64,000 nt of DNA from JANQQZ01 sp039187315. Lineage in GTDB: Bacteria > Planctomycetota > Phycisphaerae > Phycisphaerales > UBA1924. Position numbers and translations under genes: made by a program. Below are positions 54,579 to 63,416 of the stretch, one piece after another (position 1 is the first letter of the stretch; every line of letters begins with the position of its first letter). A model generated the notes under the pieces. It was not told the DNA's origin, ran no database searches, and was given only the letters and a program-made list of their open reading frames with translations. The stretch is from contig JBCCZQ010000003.1 in the NCBI GenBank assembly GCA_039187315.1, positions 29,865-93,864 of the forward strand. Direction: 5' to 3'.

Positions 54579-55148
54579 TTAGTCTGCTTCGGGTCGGTAG
54601 CGGTCGGGGATCGGCAGTGTCTCGTCTGCCTGCTGCCAGACGAGCGAGTAGACGCGCCAGCCGTCATCGGTCTTGATGAGCTGTACGCTGTTGATCCCTT
54701 CGATGATCTGCGGGGCCGGCGTGGTGAACTCGCCCCGGTACGTGCTAAAGGCGTGTGCAACGGAGCCGTAGACCTCGATCACGCGGTGCAGCTGTGTCTC
54801 GGTAAAACCAGCCTCGACGAGCTGCGGCCCGATCTGATCGCGGTACTCGGCCGCCGTCATCTCTCGCGAAGCCGAGGTGCCATCTGGCTGGATCCAGTAC
54901 GCCACCATGCGCCCGTCAGGATGAAAGACGCGGTCGAAGGCTCCCCAGTCGCGCTCCCGACCCACCGGGCCCGAGATCGAGTCGTACATGGCCTTGAGTG
55001 TCCGGTCGATCGCGGCTTCGTCGGCCGCGAGTGCCCGTGGGGCTTCGGCCGTATCCGCGCGGACCGCGCGTTCCGCCCGAGCGATGCCCATGCCGGTCAG
55101 CACGCTCGCCATGCCCAGAATCATGCCGACGGTCAGCTTGTTCGCCAT
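54579..55148 (-). CDS. Exported NTF2/SnoaL-like domain protein
   Basis: A predicted secreted protein with a signal peptide (KLTVGMILGMASVLTGMGIARA) and one NTF2/SnoaL-like cone fold (residues 40-180: AAIDRTLKAMYDSISG, WGAFDRVFHPDGRMVAYW, VYGSVAHAFSTYRGEF, INSVQLIKTDDGWRVYSLVW). Such folds bind small molecules or act as enzymes; no catalytic residues can be named. GGAGGT stands about nine bases before the ATG at 55148. It lies between the permease (converging) and ffh (upstream on the same strand, 35 bases apart). Confidence 0.85.
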   Translation of the reverse strand: MANKLTVGMILGMASVLTGMGIARAERAVRADTAEAPRALAADEAAIDRTLKAMYDSISGPVGRERDWGAFDRVFHPDGRMVAYWIQPDGTSASREMTAAEYRDQIGPQLVEAGFTETQLHRVIEVYGSVAHAFSTYRGEFTTPAPQIIEGINSVQLIKTDDGWRVYSLVWQQADETLPIPDRYRPEAD

Positions 55149-55183
55149 GTTTGCACCTCCAGCGCCGATATCGATCGATGGTT

Positions 55184-56710
55184 TTAGCGGCGCTTCTTCT
55201 TGCGCTGCTTGAACCGCTTACCGCCGGCCGATGCCTTGGTTGAGCCTTTGCCGCCGAAGCCTGGCATGCCGCCGAGCCCAGGCATGAGCCCGCCGGCGCT
55301 GAGCTGCTTGGCCGCAGCGGCCCGATCGGCACCGGACATGGTGGCCATCTGCTTGCCCATCTTGCCGACCACACCGAACTGCTTGACCAGTTGGCTGATG
55401 CGTTCGGGCTCGCTGCCCGATCCCCTGGCGATCCGGCGACGCCGACCGGTGTTGATCACATCCGGAGACTTGCGTTCTTCTTTGGTCATTGAGTTGATGA
55501 CGGCCTCGACCTTGTCGAGCTCCTTGTCATCGATATCGATGTTCTTGAGCGCTTGGCCGACACCGGGGAGCATGCCGAGCAGCTGCTTCATCGGCCCCAT
55601 GCGGCGGAGCATCTTGAGCTGCTTGAGGAAGTCGTCCATGCCCATCTCGCCGCGGGCGATCTTCTGTCGCAGCGTCTCGGCTTCTTCCTCCGAGACCTCC
55701 TCCTGCGCCTTCTCGACGAGGCTGACCACATCGCCCATGCCCAGGATTCGTCCGGCCATGCGTTCGGCATGGAAGGGCTCGATCGCGTCGAGCTTCTCGC
55801 CGATACCGATGTAGCGGATCGGGGCTCCCGTGATGCGTTTGGCAGACAGCGCCGCGCCGCCGCGTGTGTCCGAGTCGAACTTGGTCAGGATCAGGCCGTC
55901 GATCGCGAGCTGCTCGTGGAAAGCCTTCGCGGAGTTGACCGCGTCCTGGCCCGTCATGGCATCGACGATCAGGAAGACGTGGTGCGGCTGGAGCGTGGCG
56001 TTGACCCGGCGCAGCTCGCCCATCAGCTCGTCGTTGACGTGGAGGCGGCCCGCGGTGTCGAGGATGAGCACGTCGGCATTGGCGCTTCGCGCGTGCTTGA
56101 GGGCATTCTGACAGACCTTGACCGCGACGCCGACCGCTTTGCCATACTCGGCGACCCGCTCCGGTTCGGCGTAGACCTCGACGGAGCCGCGGCCCTTGAA
56201 CTCGGTCCTGAGCTGCTCGCCGATGGTCTGGAGCTGCTCGACGGCGGCAGGGCGCTGGAGGTCGGCCGCACACAGCACGACGTTCTTGCCCTGCTTCATG
56301 AGCATGGCCGCGAGCTTGCCGCAGGTCGTCGTCTTGCCCGAGCCCTGGAGGCCCGACATCATCACGACGGTCGGCCCGGGACTGACGCTCATGATGCCGG
56401 AGGGCGGCTGGGACGGCACGCCGGGCTGTCCCTCCGCGTCCGGGTCGCCCCCGAGCAGGCGGATCAGCCGCCGATGGACGATGCCGATGATCTCTTGGCC
56501 CGGCTTGAGGCTCTTGGTGACCTCTTGGCCGATCGCGTCCTGCAGCACCTCGTCGCAGAACGATTCGACGACATCCAGGTGGACGTCGGCATCGAGCAGC
56601 GCGGTGCGCACCTCGTCCATCGCCTCGCGGACGTTCTTCTCGGTGATCTCGGCGCGCCCGCTGAGCTTGCGGAAGACGCCGTTGAATCCCTCGGAGAGTC
56701 GGTCGAACAT
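55184..56710 (-). CDS. ffh: Signal recognition particle protein Ffh
   Basis: GTPase that with SRP RNA targets membrane and secreted proteins to FtsY. The N domain leads to the G domain with GLQGSGKTTTCGKLA (P-loop), DTAGRLHVNDELM and TKFDSDTRGGAAL. The Met-rich M domain follows with GSGSEPERISQLVKQF and several Met-rich runs. The C-terminal 40 residues are Gly/Lys-rich and end in KKRR. The 508-residue length is normal. The SRP RNA gene was not found in the window. No clear ribosome site precedes the ATG at 56710. Confidence 0.97.
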   Translation of the reverse strand: MFDRLSEGFNGVFRKLSGRAEITEKNVREAMDEVRTALLDADVHLDVVESFCDEVLQDAIGQEVTKSLKPGQEIIGIVHRRLIRLLGGDPDAEGQPGVPSQPPSGIMSVSPGPTVVMMSGLQGSGKTTTCGKLAAMLMKQGKNVVLCAADLQRPAAVEQLQTIGEQLRTEFKGRGSVEVYAEPERVAEYGKAVGVAVKVCQNALKHARSANADVLILDTAGRLHVNDELMGELRRVNATLQPHHVFLIVDAMTGQDAVNSAKAFHEQLAIDGLILTKFDSDTRGGAALSAKRITGAPIRYIGIGEKLDAIEPFHAERMAGRILGMGDVVSLVEKAQEEVSEEEAETLRQKIARGEMGMDDFLKQLKMLRRMGPMKQLLGMLPGVGQALKNIDIDDKELDKVEAVINSMTKEERKSPDVINTGRRRRIARGSGSEPERISQLVKQFGVVGKMGKQMATMSGADRAAAAKQLSAGGLMPGLGGMPGFGGKGSTKASAGGKRFKQRKKKRR

Positions 56711-56796
56711 GGTTGTCGTCGGCGTGATGCCGTCCTGTCATCGGCCCGTGGGCCGGTCGACAGGGCTGTGACCGCAGCCGCGAAGTGTAGCGCGTC

Positions 56797-58566
56797 TCAT
56801 GGAGCGATTCGAAGCCAGTGTTGCAGCGCATCCGCATCCCACGTATTCACGCAGCGATCGCGCGGCAGCCACCCTCTTCTGGCGGTCATGACGCCGAAGC
56901 GCAGATTGTCGAAGTCCTCGGCGGCGTGGACGTCGCAGTCGATGGCGATCAGCGCCCCGGCCTCGACGGCAGCCCGTACATGCGTGTCGCGCAGGTCGAG
57001 CCGGAGCCAGTGGCTGTTGATCTCGAGCGCGACGTCGTGCTCGACCGCCGCGGCGATGAGCTCGTCCATCGCCGGCTCGAGGCCCGATCGCCGGCCGATG
57101 ATCCGGCCCGTCGGGTGGCCCAGGACGTTGACAGCCGGGTGCTCGATGGCTTTGAGCAGGCGTTTCGTCGCATCGGCGGGCTTCTGCGAGAGCGCCGCGT
57201 GCGGGCTTGCAACAACGATGTCGAGCCATTCGAGGATGTCGTCGTCGTAGTCCAGCGAGCCGTCGGCGTAGATGTCGACCTCGGACCCCGCGAGGATGCG
57301 GATGCGATCGTCGAAGCGATCGCGGGCGTCTTCGATGGCTTCGCGTTGTTCGCGGAGGCGCTCGACGCTCAGGCCGTTGGCCTGGATGCTGGACTTGCTG
57401 TGATCGGTGACGGCGATGGTGTGGAAGCCGCGAGCTATGGCGGCCTCGACCAGCTGGTCCAGCGACATCAAGCCGTCGGAAGCCGTCGTGTGTGCGTGCA
57501 GTTCGGCCTGGATGTCTTCGAGCGTGATGAGATCATCGGGCGGTGGGGTGCCGAGCTCGCCGCGGTCTTCGCGCAGCTCGGGCGGGACCCAGGGCACGCC
57601 GAGGGCCTCGAAGACAGCTGCTTCGGTTTCGCCGTGCCTGGGCTCGACATCGTCCGTACCCACGGGCGTGATGCCGTACTCGTTGAGTGAGCTTCCTATT
57701 TTCTGTGCGCGCTCACGGAGTCGTACGTTGTGGTCTTTGGATCCCGTGAAGTACATGAGCGCAGCGCCGAAGCTGGCTTCCGGAACGAGGCGGAGATCGA
57801 CGCCCACGGTCTGGTCGCTGGCACCCAGAACGCCCGACCAGCGTCCGAGATCGTTGCCGACCGAGATCCTGACGGCACATTTCGTCTCACCACGCGCGAG
57901 GATATCTGTCACGCCCTGCATGGAGCAGAAGGCTTCGCGTGCGGCCTCTGGCTCCTCAGCAACGGCGAGGATATCGAGGTCGCCGATCGTCTCGGCACCT
58001 CGCCGCAGCGATCCCGCGGCCTCGGCGCGCTGCACCCCCGGCACCCGCCGCAGTTCCTCAAGTATCCGCGCAGCGATCGGCCACGCCAAGCCGATGGGGA
58101 GACGCTCGGCGGATTTCGACGCGAAGGCCATCGACTTGCGGATCTTCTCGACTGCCTTTTCACCCATACGCGGCAGGGCCAGGATCGATCCGTCCTCGAT
58201 CGCGCGCGTGAGGCCATCGCGATCGGTAACGTTGAGCTGCTGCCAGAGCATCCGGACGGTCTTCGGACCCAGCCCAGGGATGTCCATGAGCCCGAGCAAG
58301 CCCGGCGGCAGTTCCGCGAGCAGCCCGTCGAGTTCCTCGATTGACCCCGTGGTGCGCTGTTCCACGATTTTCTCGGCGATGCCCTTGCCGATGCCTTCGA
58401 TTGCGGTCAGCTTTTCGGCCTCTATGGATGCGAGGTTCTCGGTGAGCCCCTCGATCACCCGCGCTGCTTTCGCGTAGGCGTTGACCTTGAAGCGGTTGGC
58501 GCCGGTCAGCTCGAGCAGGCCCGCGAGTGTCTCGAACGCATCGGCGATGTCGGCGTTGAATCCCAT
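56797..58566 (-). CDS. polX: DNA polymerase X family protein with PHP domain (PolX)
   Basis: Repair polymerase with 3'-5' exonuclease/AP-endonuclease activity expected from its PHP domain. The N-terminus has helix-hairpin-helix motifs (LTAIEGIGKGIAEKI and MDIPGLGPKTVRMLWQQ). The polymerase active site is intact: AGSLRRGAETIGDLDIL with paired Asp, then the third Asp in VGVDLRLVPEASFGAA. The C-terminal PHP domain has metal ligands AELHAHTTASDG, VTDHSKS, GSEVDIYADGSLDY, VVASPHAAL and DVHAAEDFDNLRFG. Length is 589 residues. It lies 86 bases upstream of ffh on the same strand. Confidence 0.94.
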   Translation of the reverse strand: MGFNADIADAFETLAGLLELTGANRFKVNAYAKAARVIEGLTENLASIEAEKLTAIEGIGKGIAEKIVEQRTTGSIEELDGLLAELPPGLLGLMDIPGLGPKTVRMLWQQLNVTDRDGLTRAIEDGSILALPRMGEKAVEKIRKSMAFASKSAERLPIGLAWPIAARILEELRRVPGVQRAEAAGSLRRGAETIGDLDILAVAEEPEAAREAFCSMQGVTDILARGETKCAVRISVGNDLGRWSGVLGASDQTVGVDLRLVPEASFGAALMYFTGSKDHNVRLRERAQKIGSSLNEYGITPVGTDDVEPRHGETEAAVFEALGVPWVPPELREDRGELGTPPPDDLITLEDIQAELHAHTTASDGLMSLDQLVEAAIARGFHTIAVTDHSKSSIQANGLSVERLREQREAIEDARDRFDDRIRILAGSEVDIYADGSLDYDDDILEWLDIVVASPHAALSQKPADATKRLLKAIEHPAVNVLGHPTGRIIGRRSGLEPAMDELIAAAVEHDVALEINSHWLRLDLRDTHVRAAVEAGALIAIDCDVHAAEDFDNLRFGVMTARRGWLPRDRCVNTWDADALQHWLRIAP

Positions 58567-58593
58567 GAGCGATCGTACGGGCGGCCGGTTCGA

Positions 58594-58881
58594 TCAGGCA
58601 TCCGTGTCAACCGATGGGTTCTTGCTGCCGTACTCCTCACGGATCTGTTTTTCGACGGCGGCGACGACGGCGTCGCGGTCGGCCTCGGGTACCAGCGTCA
58701 GGGCCGCGACCCAGCGGCGGGCTACTTCTGGTCCAGCGGGCCGGAGCAGCTCAAGGAGCATCCGGAGGTGATCGCTTGGCGACAGCCTTGCCGATGCGTC
58801 CGGCAGTGGTGGGTTTTGTTGGCTGCCCCTCGTCGGGTTTGGGTTCGATGGCTGCGTCACGTGTCTGTGTCGCTCCGGCAT
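58594..58881 (-). CDS. Small hypothetical protein overlapping the HTH gene
   Basis: Unknown. The final 55 residues look coding (SDHLRMLLELLRPAGPEVARRWVAALTLVP, in parts no longer than shown here) with an amphipathic helical pattern and an acidic end. The N-terminal 35 residues are Pro/Asn-rich. Starting at the ATG at 58881 it overlaps the end of the HTH gene by 131 bases in another phase; starting at the ATG at 58761 it would overlap by 11. AGGA lies about twelve bases before the first. It ends 28 bases before polX on the same strand, so it may be co-expressed with both neighbours. Confidence 0.5.
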   Translation of the reverse strand: MPERHRHVTQPSNPNPTRGSQQNPPLPDASARLSPSDHLRMLLELLRPAGPEVARRWVAALTLVPEADRDAVVAAVEKQIREEYGSKNPSVDTDA

Positions 58882-59260
58882 CGAGAGGGTCCTGCATCAG
58901 CCGCGATTCAAGCTGCTGGCAGTAGAGCTCGAGGCGGTCGAGCCGGTCGGTCAGGCGGTCGAGCATCGCCGCGATCGCCGCGAGCAGATCGGACGGATCC
59001 GCTTCAGCGAGATGGTAGCCGCGGACCTCGTCGCGGCGCATCGGGCCCTCCCCGGAGAGGAGCCACTGGGGATTGATCGAAAAGACGTTGCAGAAGGCTG
59101 TGACGAACTCGATGTTCGGTGTTGCGCCCTGCATGTACCTGCGGACGGTCTCGGGGTGGGCGTTGGTAGCCTTGGCGATCCAGCGATATGTCTTGCCGGC
59201 TGCGGCCTGCTCAAGGCGCTCGTGCAGTTCGCTTTCACCCTCGTTCGCTTGCTCGCTCAT
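58751..59260 (-). CDS. Helix-turn-helix (XRE-like) DNA-binding protein
   Basis: Predicted regulator of the lambda repressor-like class. The HTH covers residues 20-65: YRWIAKATNAHPETVRRYMQ, then IEFVTAFCNVFSINPQWLL. The rest is helical with a likely dimerising coiled coil (LLAAIAAMLDRLTDRLDRLE) and a Pro/Lys-rich tail. The ATG at 59260 has GAGGAG upstream, which selects it over a longer frame. Length is 169 residues. It lies between recG (upstream, same strand) and the small hypothetical gene. Its targets are unknown, and it could be autoregulatory. Confidence 0.82.
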   Translation of the reverse strand: MSEQANEGESELHERLEQAAAGKTYRWIAKATNAHPETVRRYMQGATPNIEFVTAFCNVFSINPQWLLSGEGPMRRDEVRGYHLAEADPSDLLAAIAAMLDRLTDRLDRLELYCQQLESRLMQDPLDAGATQTRDAAIEPKPDEGQPTKPTTAGRIGKAVAKRSPPDAP

Positions 59261-59355
59261 CCGATCTCCTCTCGAGGTGCGGCAGAGCGGTGCTAGTCCG
59301 ATCCGCCCGCCGCAGAGCGCGGCAGAACTCACCATACGGCAGCGGGCGGCGTGTG

Positions 59356-61467
59356 TCAGCCGACATCCCCGAGCCCGAGCCACGCGCCGTGGGCTTTCAG
59401 CACGCGACGCCTGACGAGTTGTTCATCGTCTCGAGCGAGCCTTGGGGATCGATGCACCCACGCTTGTGCGTCCGAGCGGGCATCGGCCAGCAACGTTGCG
59501 TCACGGACGAGGTCTGCGACACGGAACGGCGGCATCCCGGACTGCCGCGACCCGAAGATCTCCCCGGGGCCGCGCAGCTCGAAGTCACGCTCGGCGATGC
59601 GGAACCCGTCGGCAGTCTCAGAAAGAACCTCAAGCCGCTGCGCACCCTCCGGCGTCGAAGGATCCGCGATCAGACAGCACCAGGATGGCTTATCCCCGCG
59701 GCCGACCCGCCCCCGGAGCTGATGCAGCTGCGCGAGCCCGAAGCGGTCGGCCTGCTCGATGACCATGCTCGTCGCGTTGGGTACATCCACGCCGACCTCG
59801 ATGACGGTTGTCGCGACGAGCACGTCGATGATGCCGCGACGGAAGCGTTCCATGATGTGTTCGCGGGTGGCGCGTTTGAGCCTGCCGTGGACCGCGGCGA
59901 TCCGGGTGTCCGGTAGCAGCTCGGTTTCGAGTTTCCGCACGACATCGCGAAGCCCGATGAGACCGGCCGACTCGTCGCCGTCGATCGCGGGCACCACGAC
60001 GTATGCCTGCTCCTTTGCAGCGATCCGCTTTCCGAGACGGGCATAGACACCCTCCCGGCCTGCGGTGTCCACAACGTCCGTATCGATGGGCTGGCGTCCG
60101 GGCGGGAGCTCATCGATGATCGAGACATCGAGATCGCCGAAGAGCGTCAGCGACAGCGTCCGCGGGATCGGGGTGGCGGTCATGACCAGGGTGTGGGGCG
60201 TGACCGTTGGGCCGTCGTGGCCGGGATTCCCGCCGCCTTTGCCGCGCAGCGCCGCTCGCTGCTCGACGCCGAAGCGGTGCTGCTCGTCGATGATCGCAAC
60301 AGCAAGGTTGTTGAACGCGACGGATTCGGTCAGGAGCGCGTGCGTGCCGATCAGGATGTCGATATCCCCGCGCACCAGGCGTGCAAGCAGGCCATCCCGG
60401 TCGGTTGGAGTCATCGCGCCAGTCAGGAGTTCGATGCGCGGGGCCTGCTGCCCGAGCGCGCCACGGATCGACTGCTCGTGCTGTTCTGCAAGGATCTCGG
60501 TCGGCGCCATCAGCGCAGCCTGGTGCCCGCTCTCGACGGCGAGCAGCATGGCCGCTAGCGCGACCATGGTCTTGCCGGAGCCGACGTCGCCCTGGATCAG
60601 CCGGTTGGTCGGCACGTCACGCGTCAGGTCGGCCGTGAGCTCGGCGAAGACCCGATTCTGGGCCCGGGTCATCTCATGGGGCAGCCGTTCGGCGATCGCC
60701 CGGTGCACTGCTGGGCTCGACCGCAGCGCGGGCGCTCGCTGGGAGTCGCGGAGCTGGTACCGCTTCATGGCGACCCCGAGCTGGAGCAAGAGCAGCTCGT
60801 CGTAGGCGAGCCGTCGCCGGGCCTCGGCGATGTCCGCCTCATCCAGCGGCTTGTGGATCCGCTTGTACGCCTCGGCGAGCGTGACAAGCTTGCGGTGGTC
60901 GCGCAGATCGTCGGGCAGGTGCTCATCGATCAGCGGTAGCGCGATCGGGAGTGTCTTGCCGGCGGCGAGCTCGATCGCACGCGACGACACGCGTTCCGAT
61001 GCTGGGTACACCGGGCGAAGCCGTGCTTCGCCCTCGTCGGGTGCGTCGGCGTCGGCATCCCGGAGGATCTCAAAGCGTGGGTTGGCGATCTGGAGCGCGT
61101 TCTTGTAGCGCTTCGTCTTGCCCTGCACACGCAGCCACATGCCAGGGTGGATCCGGCCACGCAGGTATGGCGCGTTGAACCAGACAAGGTCCAGCCGGTC
61201 AGCGCCGTCGAAGAGCACCGCCTCGAAACGGGTCTTGCCGCCAAAACCGACCGGCCGGCAGGCGGTAATCTCGCCGCGGGTGGAGACAACGGCGTCTGGG
61301 ATCAGCTCTGCGATGGGCGCTTCGGGCTCTTCACGCTCGTGGCGGCTTGGCAGGTGAGCGACGAGCTGGCCGACGCCGCGCAGCCCCAGCGTGGCCAGAT
61401 CCTGCGCGAGCCTGGGGGTGATGCCGGGCACGTCGCTCAGCGGGGAGACCAGCGAGAGCTCGCTCAC
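59356..61467 (-). CDS. recG: ATP-dependent DNA helicase RecG
   Basis: Branch-migration helicase that reverses stalled replication forks. The N-terminal wedge/OB region (PLSDVPGITPRLAQDLATLGL, ACRPVGFGGKTRFEAVLF) leads to the helicase core: QGDVGSGKTMVAL (Walker A), IIDEQHRFGVEQR (DEQH), MTATPIPRTLSLTLFGDLD, and the C-terminal lobe with DVLVATTVIEVGVDVPNAT and QLRGRVGRG. Length is 703 residues, normal. The ATG at 61467 overlaps the DUF971 stop by ATGA, so both are in one unit. Confidence 0.96.
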   Translation of the reverse strand: MSELSLVSPLSDVPGITPRLAQDLATLGLRGVGQLVAHLPSRHEREEPEAPIAELIPDAVVSTRGEITACRPVGFGGKTRFEAVLFDGADRLDLVWFNAPYLRGRIHPGMWLRVQGKTKRYKNALQIANPRFEILRDADADAPDEGEARLRPVYPASERVSSRAIELAAGKTLPIALPLIDEHLPDDLRDHRKLVTLAEAYKRIHKPLDEADIAEARRRLAYDELLLLQLGVAMKRYQLRDSQRAPALRSSPAVHRAIAERLPHEMTRAQNRVFAELTADLTRDVPTNRLIQGDVGSGKTMVALAAMLLAVESGHQAALMAPTEILAEQHEQSIRGALGQQAPRIELLTGAMTPTDRDGLLARLVRGDIDILIGTHALLTESVAFNNLAVAIIDEQHRFGVEQRAALRGKGGGNPGHDGPTVTPHTLVMTATPIPRTLSLTLFGDLDVSIIDELPPGRQPIDTDVVDTAGREGVYARLGKRIAAKEQAYVVVPAIDGDESAGLIGLRDVVRKLETELLPDTRIAAVHGRLKRATREHIMERFRRGIIDVLVATTVIEVGVDVPNATSMVIEQADRFGLAQLHQLRGRVGRGDKPSWCCLIADPSTPEGAQRLEVLSETADGFRIAERDFELRGPGEIFGSRQSGMPPFRVADLVRDATLLADARSDAQAWVHRSPRLARDDEQLVRRRVLKAHGAWLGLGDVG

Positions 61468-61859
61468 GGGTCGCCGGCCTCGCGAGTGTCATCGCCGCCT
61501 TCGCTAGCGTCTTCGGGGGGGTCGCCCGGCTGGGCCGAAGGCTGGTTGGTGGGGTCGATCTCGCGGAGGTAGTCCCAGCTGTACAACCCGGTGCGGTGAC
61601 CGTCGGAGAAGTGGATGCGGATCGCGTAGTTGCCGACGAGCTCGGCATGGATCGCGGTGACCGGCTCATCGCTCGGAGAGCCTGGCAGGACCGTCAGGGG
61701 GTTCTTGGCGAGCTCGTCGCGCAGCTGCCGCTGGTCTGCGGACGGCGACATCGCGCGGAGGTAGGCGATCGGGTAGTAGCTGCCGGTGCCGTCCCGCCAC
61801 CGCACCGTCAGTCCCCGGTCCTTCTTCAGATCGATGTCGGTTGGAACCTGCTCGGCCAT
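61464..61859 (-). CDS. DUF971-domain protein
   Basis: Small soluble protein with a DUF971 domain, also seen at the N-terminus of gamma-butyrobetaine hydroxylases and in Fe-S-linked proteins. The 131 residues show TDIDLKKDRGLTVRWRDG, IAYLRAMSPSADQR and the characteristic NYAIRIHFSDGHRTGLYSWDYL, which is the family signature. An acidic tail follows. It overlaps recG by four bases. Its start is only 14 bases from that of pyrF on the other strand, so little room is left for separate promoters. Confidence 0.88.
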   Translation of the reverse strand: MAEQVPTDIDLKKDRGLTVRWRDGTGSYYPIAYLRAMSPSADQRQLRDELAKNPLTVLPGSPSDEPVTAIHAELVGNYAIRIHFSDGHRTGLYSWDYLREIDPTNQPSAQPGDPPEDASEGGDDTREAGDP

Positions 61860-61873
61860 AGACTGCGGATCGT

Positions 61874-62719
61874 ATGGCAGGATCGCGCACAGCAGGGTCC
61901 AGATTCATTGATCGGCTGCTGGACCGGATCGAGGCCGTCGGTGCGCCGGTCTGCATCGGGCTGGACCCGGTCGTCGATCGGCTTCCTGCTGATATCCCGG
62001 GCTCGTCCGATGCCGAGCGCGTCTCGAGGTTCTGCCGGGACATCATCGATAGCACCGCCGAGTACGCCGCCGCGTTCAAGCCGCAGTCGGCCTGCTTCGA
62101 GCGGTTGGGCTCTCACGGATTCCGTGCGCTCGAGGAAACGCTGTCACACGCACGGGCGGTCGGCGTGCCGGTGATCTACGACGCCAAGCGGGGCGACATC
62201 GGGTCGACGGCCGATCACTACGCCGCTGCGGCCGTTGCGATGGGTGTCGATGCGATCACGATCAACGCCTACATGGGGCCGAGCACTGTGCAGCCCTACC
62301 TCGAGGCCGGGCTCGGTGTCTTCATCCTCATTCGGACCAGCAACCGGGACAGCGGCACGATCCAGTCGCTCCAGCTCGCTTCGGGAGGCAGCGTCAGCGA
62401 CGCGATGGCCGCCATGGCGCGTTCGCTTGGCGCCGAACACCGAGGGGCAGCGGGCCTCAGCGATCTTGGCGCAGTGGTCGGGCTGACCAAGGCCGCCGAG
62501 TCGGCACACCTGCGTGAACGCATGCCCGAACAGGTCTTCCTTGTGCCGGGCTACGGTGCCCAGGGTGGTTCGCCCGAAGACCTGGAACCGCTGCTGGGTT
62601 CGGTGGGACTGCCGGGCCGAGGGGTGATCGTCAACGCGAGCCGGTCGGTGATCTACGCCGAAGAGCCACGCGATGCAGCCGCGCGTATGCGCGACGATCT
62701 CGTACAAACGATCCGCTGA
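61874..62719 (+). CDS. pyrF: Orotidine 5'-phosphate decarboxylase, type 2
   Basis: Last step of UMP synthesis, decarboxylating OMP. Family blocks: CIGLDPVVDRLP, AFKPQSACFERLG, VIYDAKRGDIGSTADHY (catalytic Lys-Asp network), TINAYMGPSTVQPYL and FLVPGYGAQGG, then GVIVNASRSVIYA. The DAKRGDIGST form and 281-residue length mark the longer type 2 group. The ATG at 61874 is taken; no ribosome site is visible. It is divergent from the DUF971-recG unit. Confidence 0.95.
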   Translation: MAGSRTAGSRFIDRLLDRIEAVGAPVCIGLDPVVDRLPADIPGSSDAERVSRFCRDIIDSTAEYAAAFKPQSACFERLGSHGFRALEETLSHARAVGVPVIYDAKRGDIGSTADHYAAAAVAMGVDAITINAYMGPSTVQPYLEAGLGVFILIRTSNRDSGTIQSLQLASGGSVSDAMAAMARSLGAEHRGAAGLSDLGAVVGLTKAAESAHLRERMPEQVFLVPGYGAQGGSPEDLEPLLGSVGLPGRGVIVNASRSVIYAEEPRDAAARMRDDLVQTIR

Positions 62720-62723
62720 TCGC

Positions 62724-63269
62724 TCACATCGGCTTCTGATTGATCGTGACGTCGTAGACGTTCAGGAGCTTCTCCTTATCGAAGATCATCTCCTGTCGGC
62801 TCTTGCCGACGACGTCGTAGACGGGCGTAAGCTCGATGGCATCGACGGGACAGGCCTCTTCGCACATGCCGCAGAAGATGCAGCGCAGCTCGTCGATCTC
62901 GAATTTCTTGGGGTACTTCTCGCGGTCGTCCCAGGGGCTCTCGGCGGCCACGATGTGGATGCAGTTGGCCGGGCAGAGCGTCGGGCACATCATGCAGGCG
63001 ACGCACTTGACGCGGCCGTCTTCGTCCCGGTTCAGCCTGTGGACACCCCGGAAGTTGCTGACCTCCATCCCCCGGTCCTCGGGATCAGCGTTCTCCCGGC
63101 GTTGTTCGGGGTACTGGATGGTCTGGCTCGTCTTGCCCTGGCCGAAACTAGTGAAGAAGTGCCGAAAGGTCGTCCCGAAGCCCTTGAAGACCTCCGGGAG
63201 GTAGACCGACTCCAGCCGATTCAGCGGCGGGACGTCAAGATCGAGGATGTCTTCGTCTCGGATGGGCAT
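62724..63269 (-). CDS. nuoI: NADH-quinone oxidoreductase subunit I-type ferredoxin
   Basis: Carries two [4Fe-4S] clusters of complex I and passes electrons toward quinone. The cysteine blocks are CVACMMCPTLCP and CIFCGMCEEACPVDAIELTP, in the spacing of NuoI. The N-terminal part has LPEVFKGFGTTFRHFF and the linking HRLNRDEDGRVKC. The ATG at 63269 begins the family-like MPIRDEDIL; the longer upstream frame is low-complexity. Length is 181 residues. A TATACT (63278-63283 on the minus strand) lies only eight bases before the ATG, fitting a leaderless transcript. No other nuo genes are in the window, so this subunit stands apart from the main operon or serves another complex. Confidence 0.9.
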   Translation of the reverse strand: MPIRDEDILDLDVPPLNRLESVYLPEVFKGFGTTFRHFFTSFGQGKTSQTIQYPEQRRENADPEDRGMEVSNFRGVHRLNRDEDGRVKCVACMMCPTLCPANCIHIVAAESPWDDREKYPKKFEIDELRCIFCGMCEEACPVDAIELTPVYDVVGKSRQEMIFDKEKLLNVYDVTINQKPM

Positions 63270-63416
63270 AGTCAGCGAGTATAGGAATCGGTCCGAGGGT
63301 GGCCCCCGCCTGAGCCTCGGGTTTCGCCTGTGAGAAATCGATCCGCGGGTCGCCTTTTTCCGGACATTGGCGTGTGCGGGTTTGCGAACCCGTCGCAAGG
63401 CGGGGACAATACGGCC

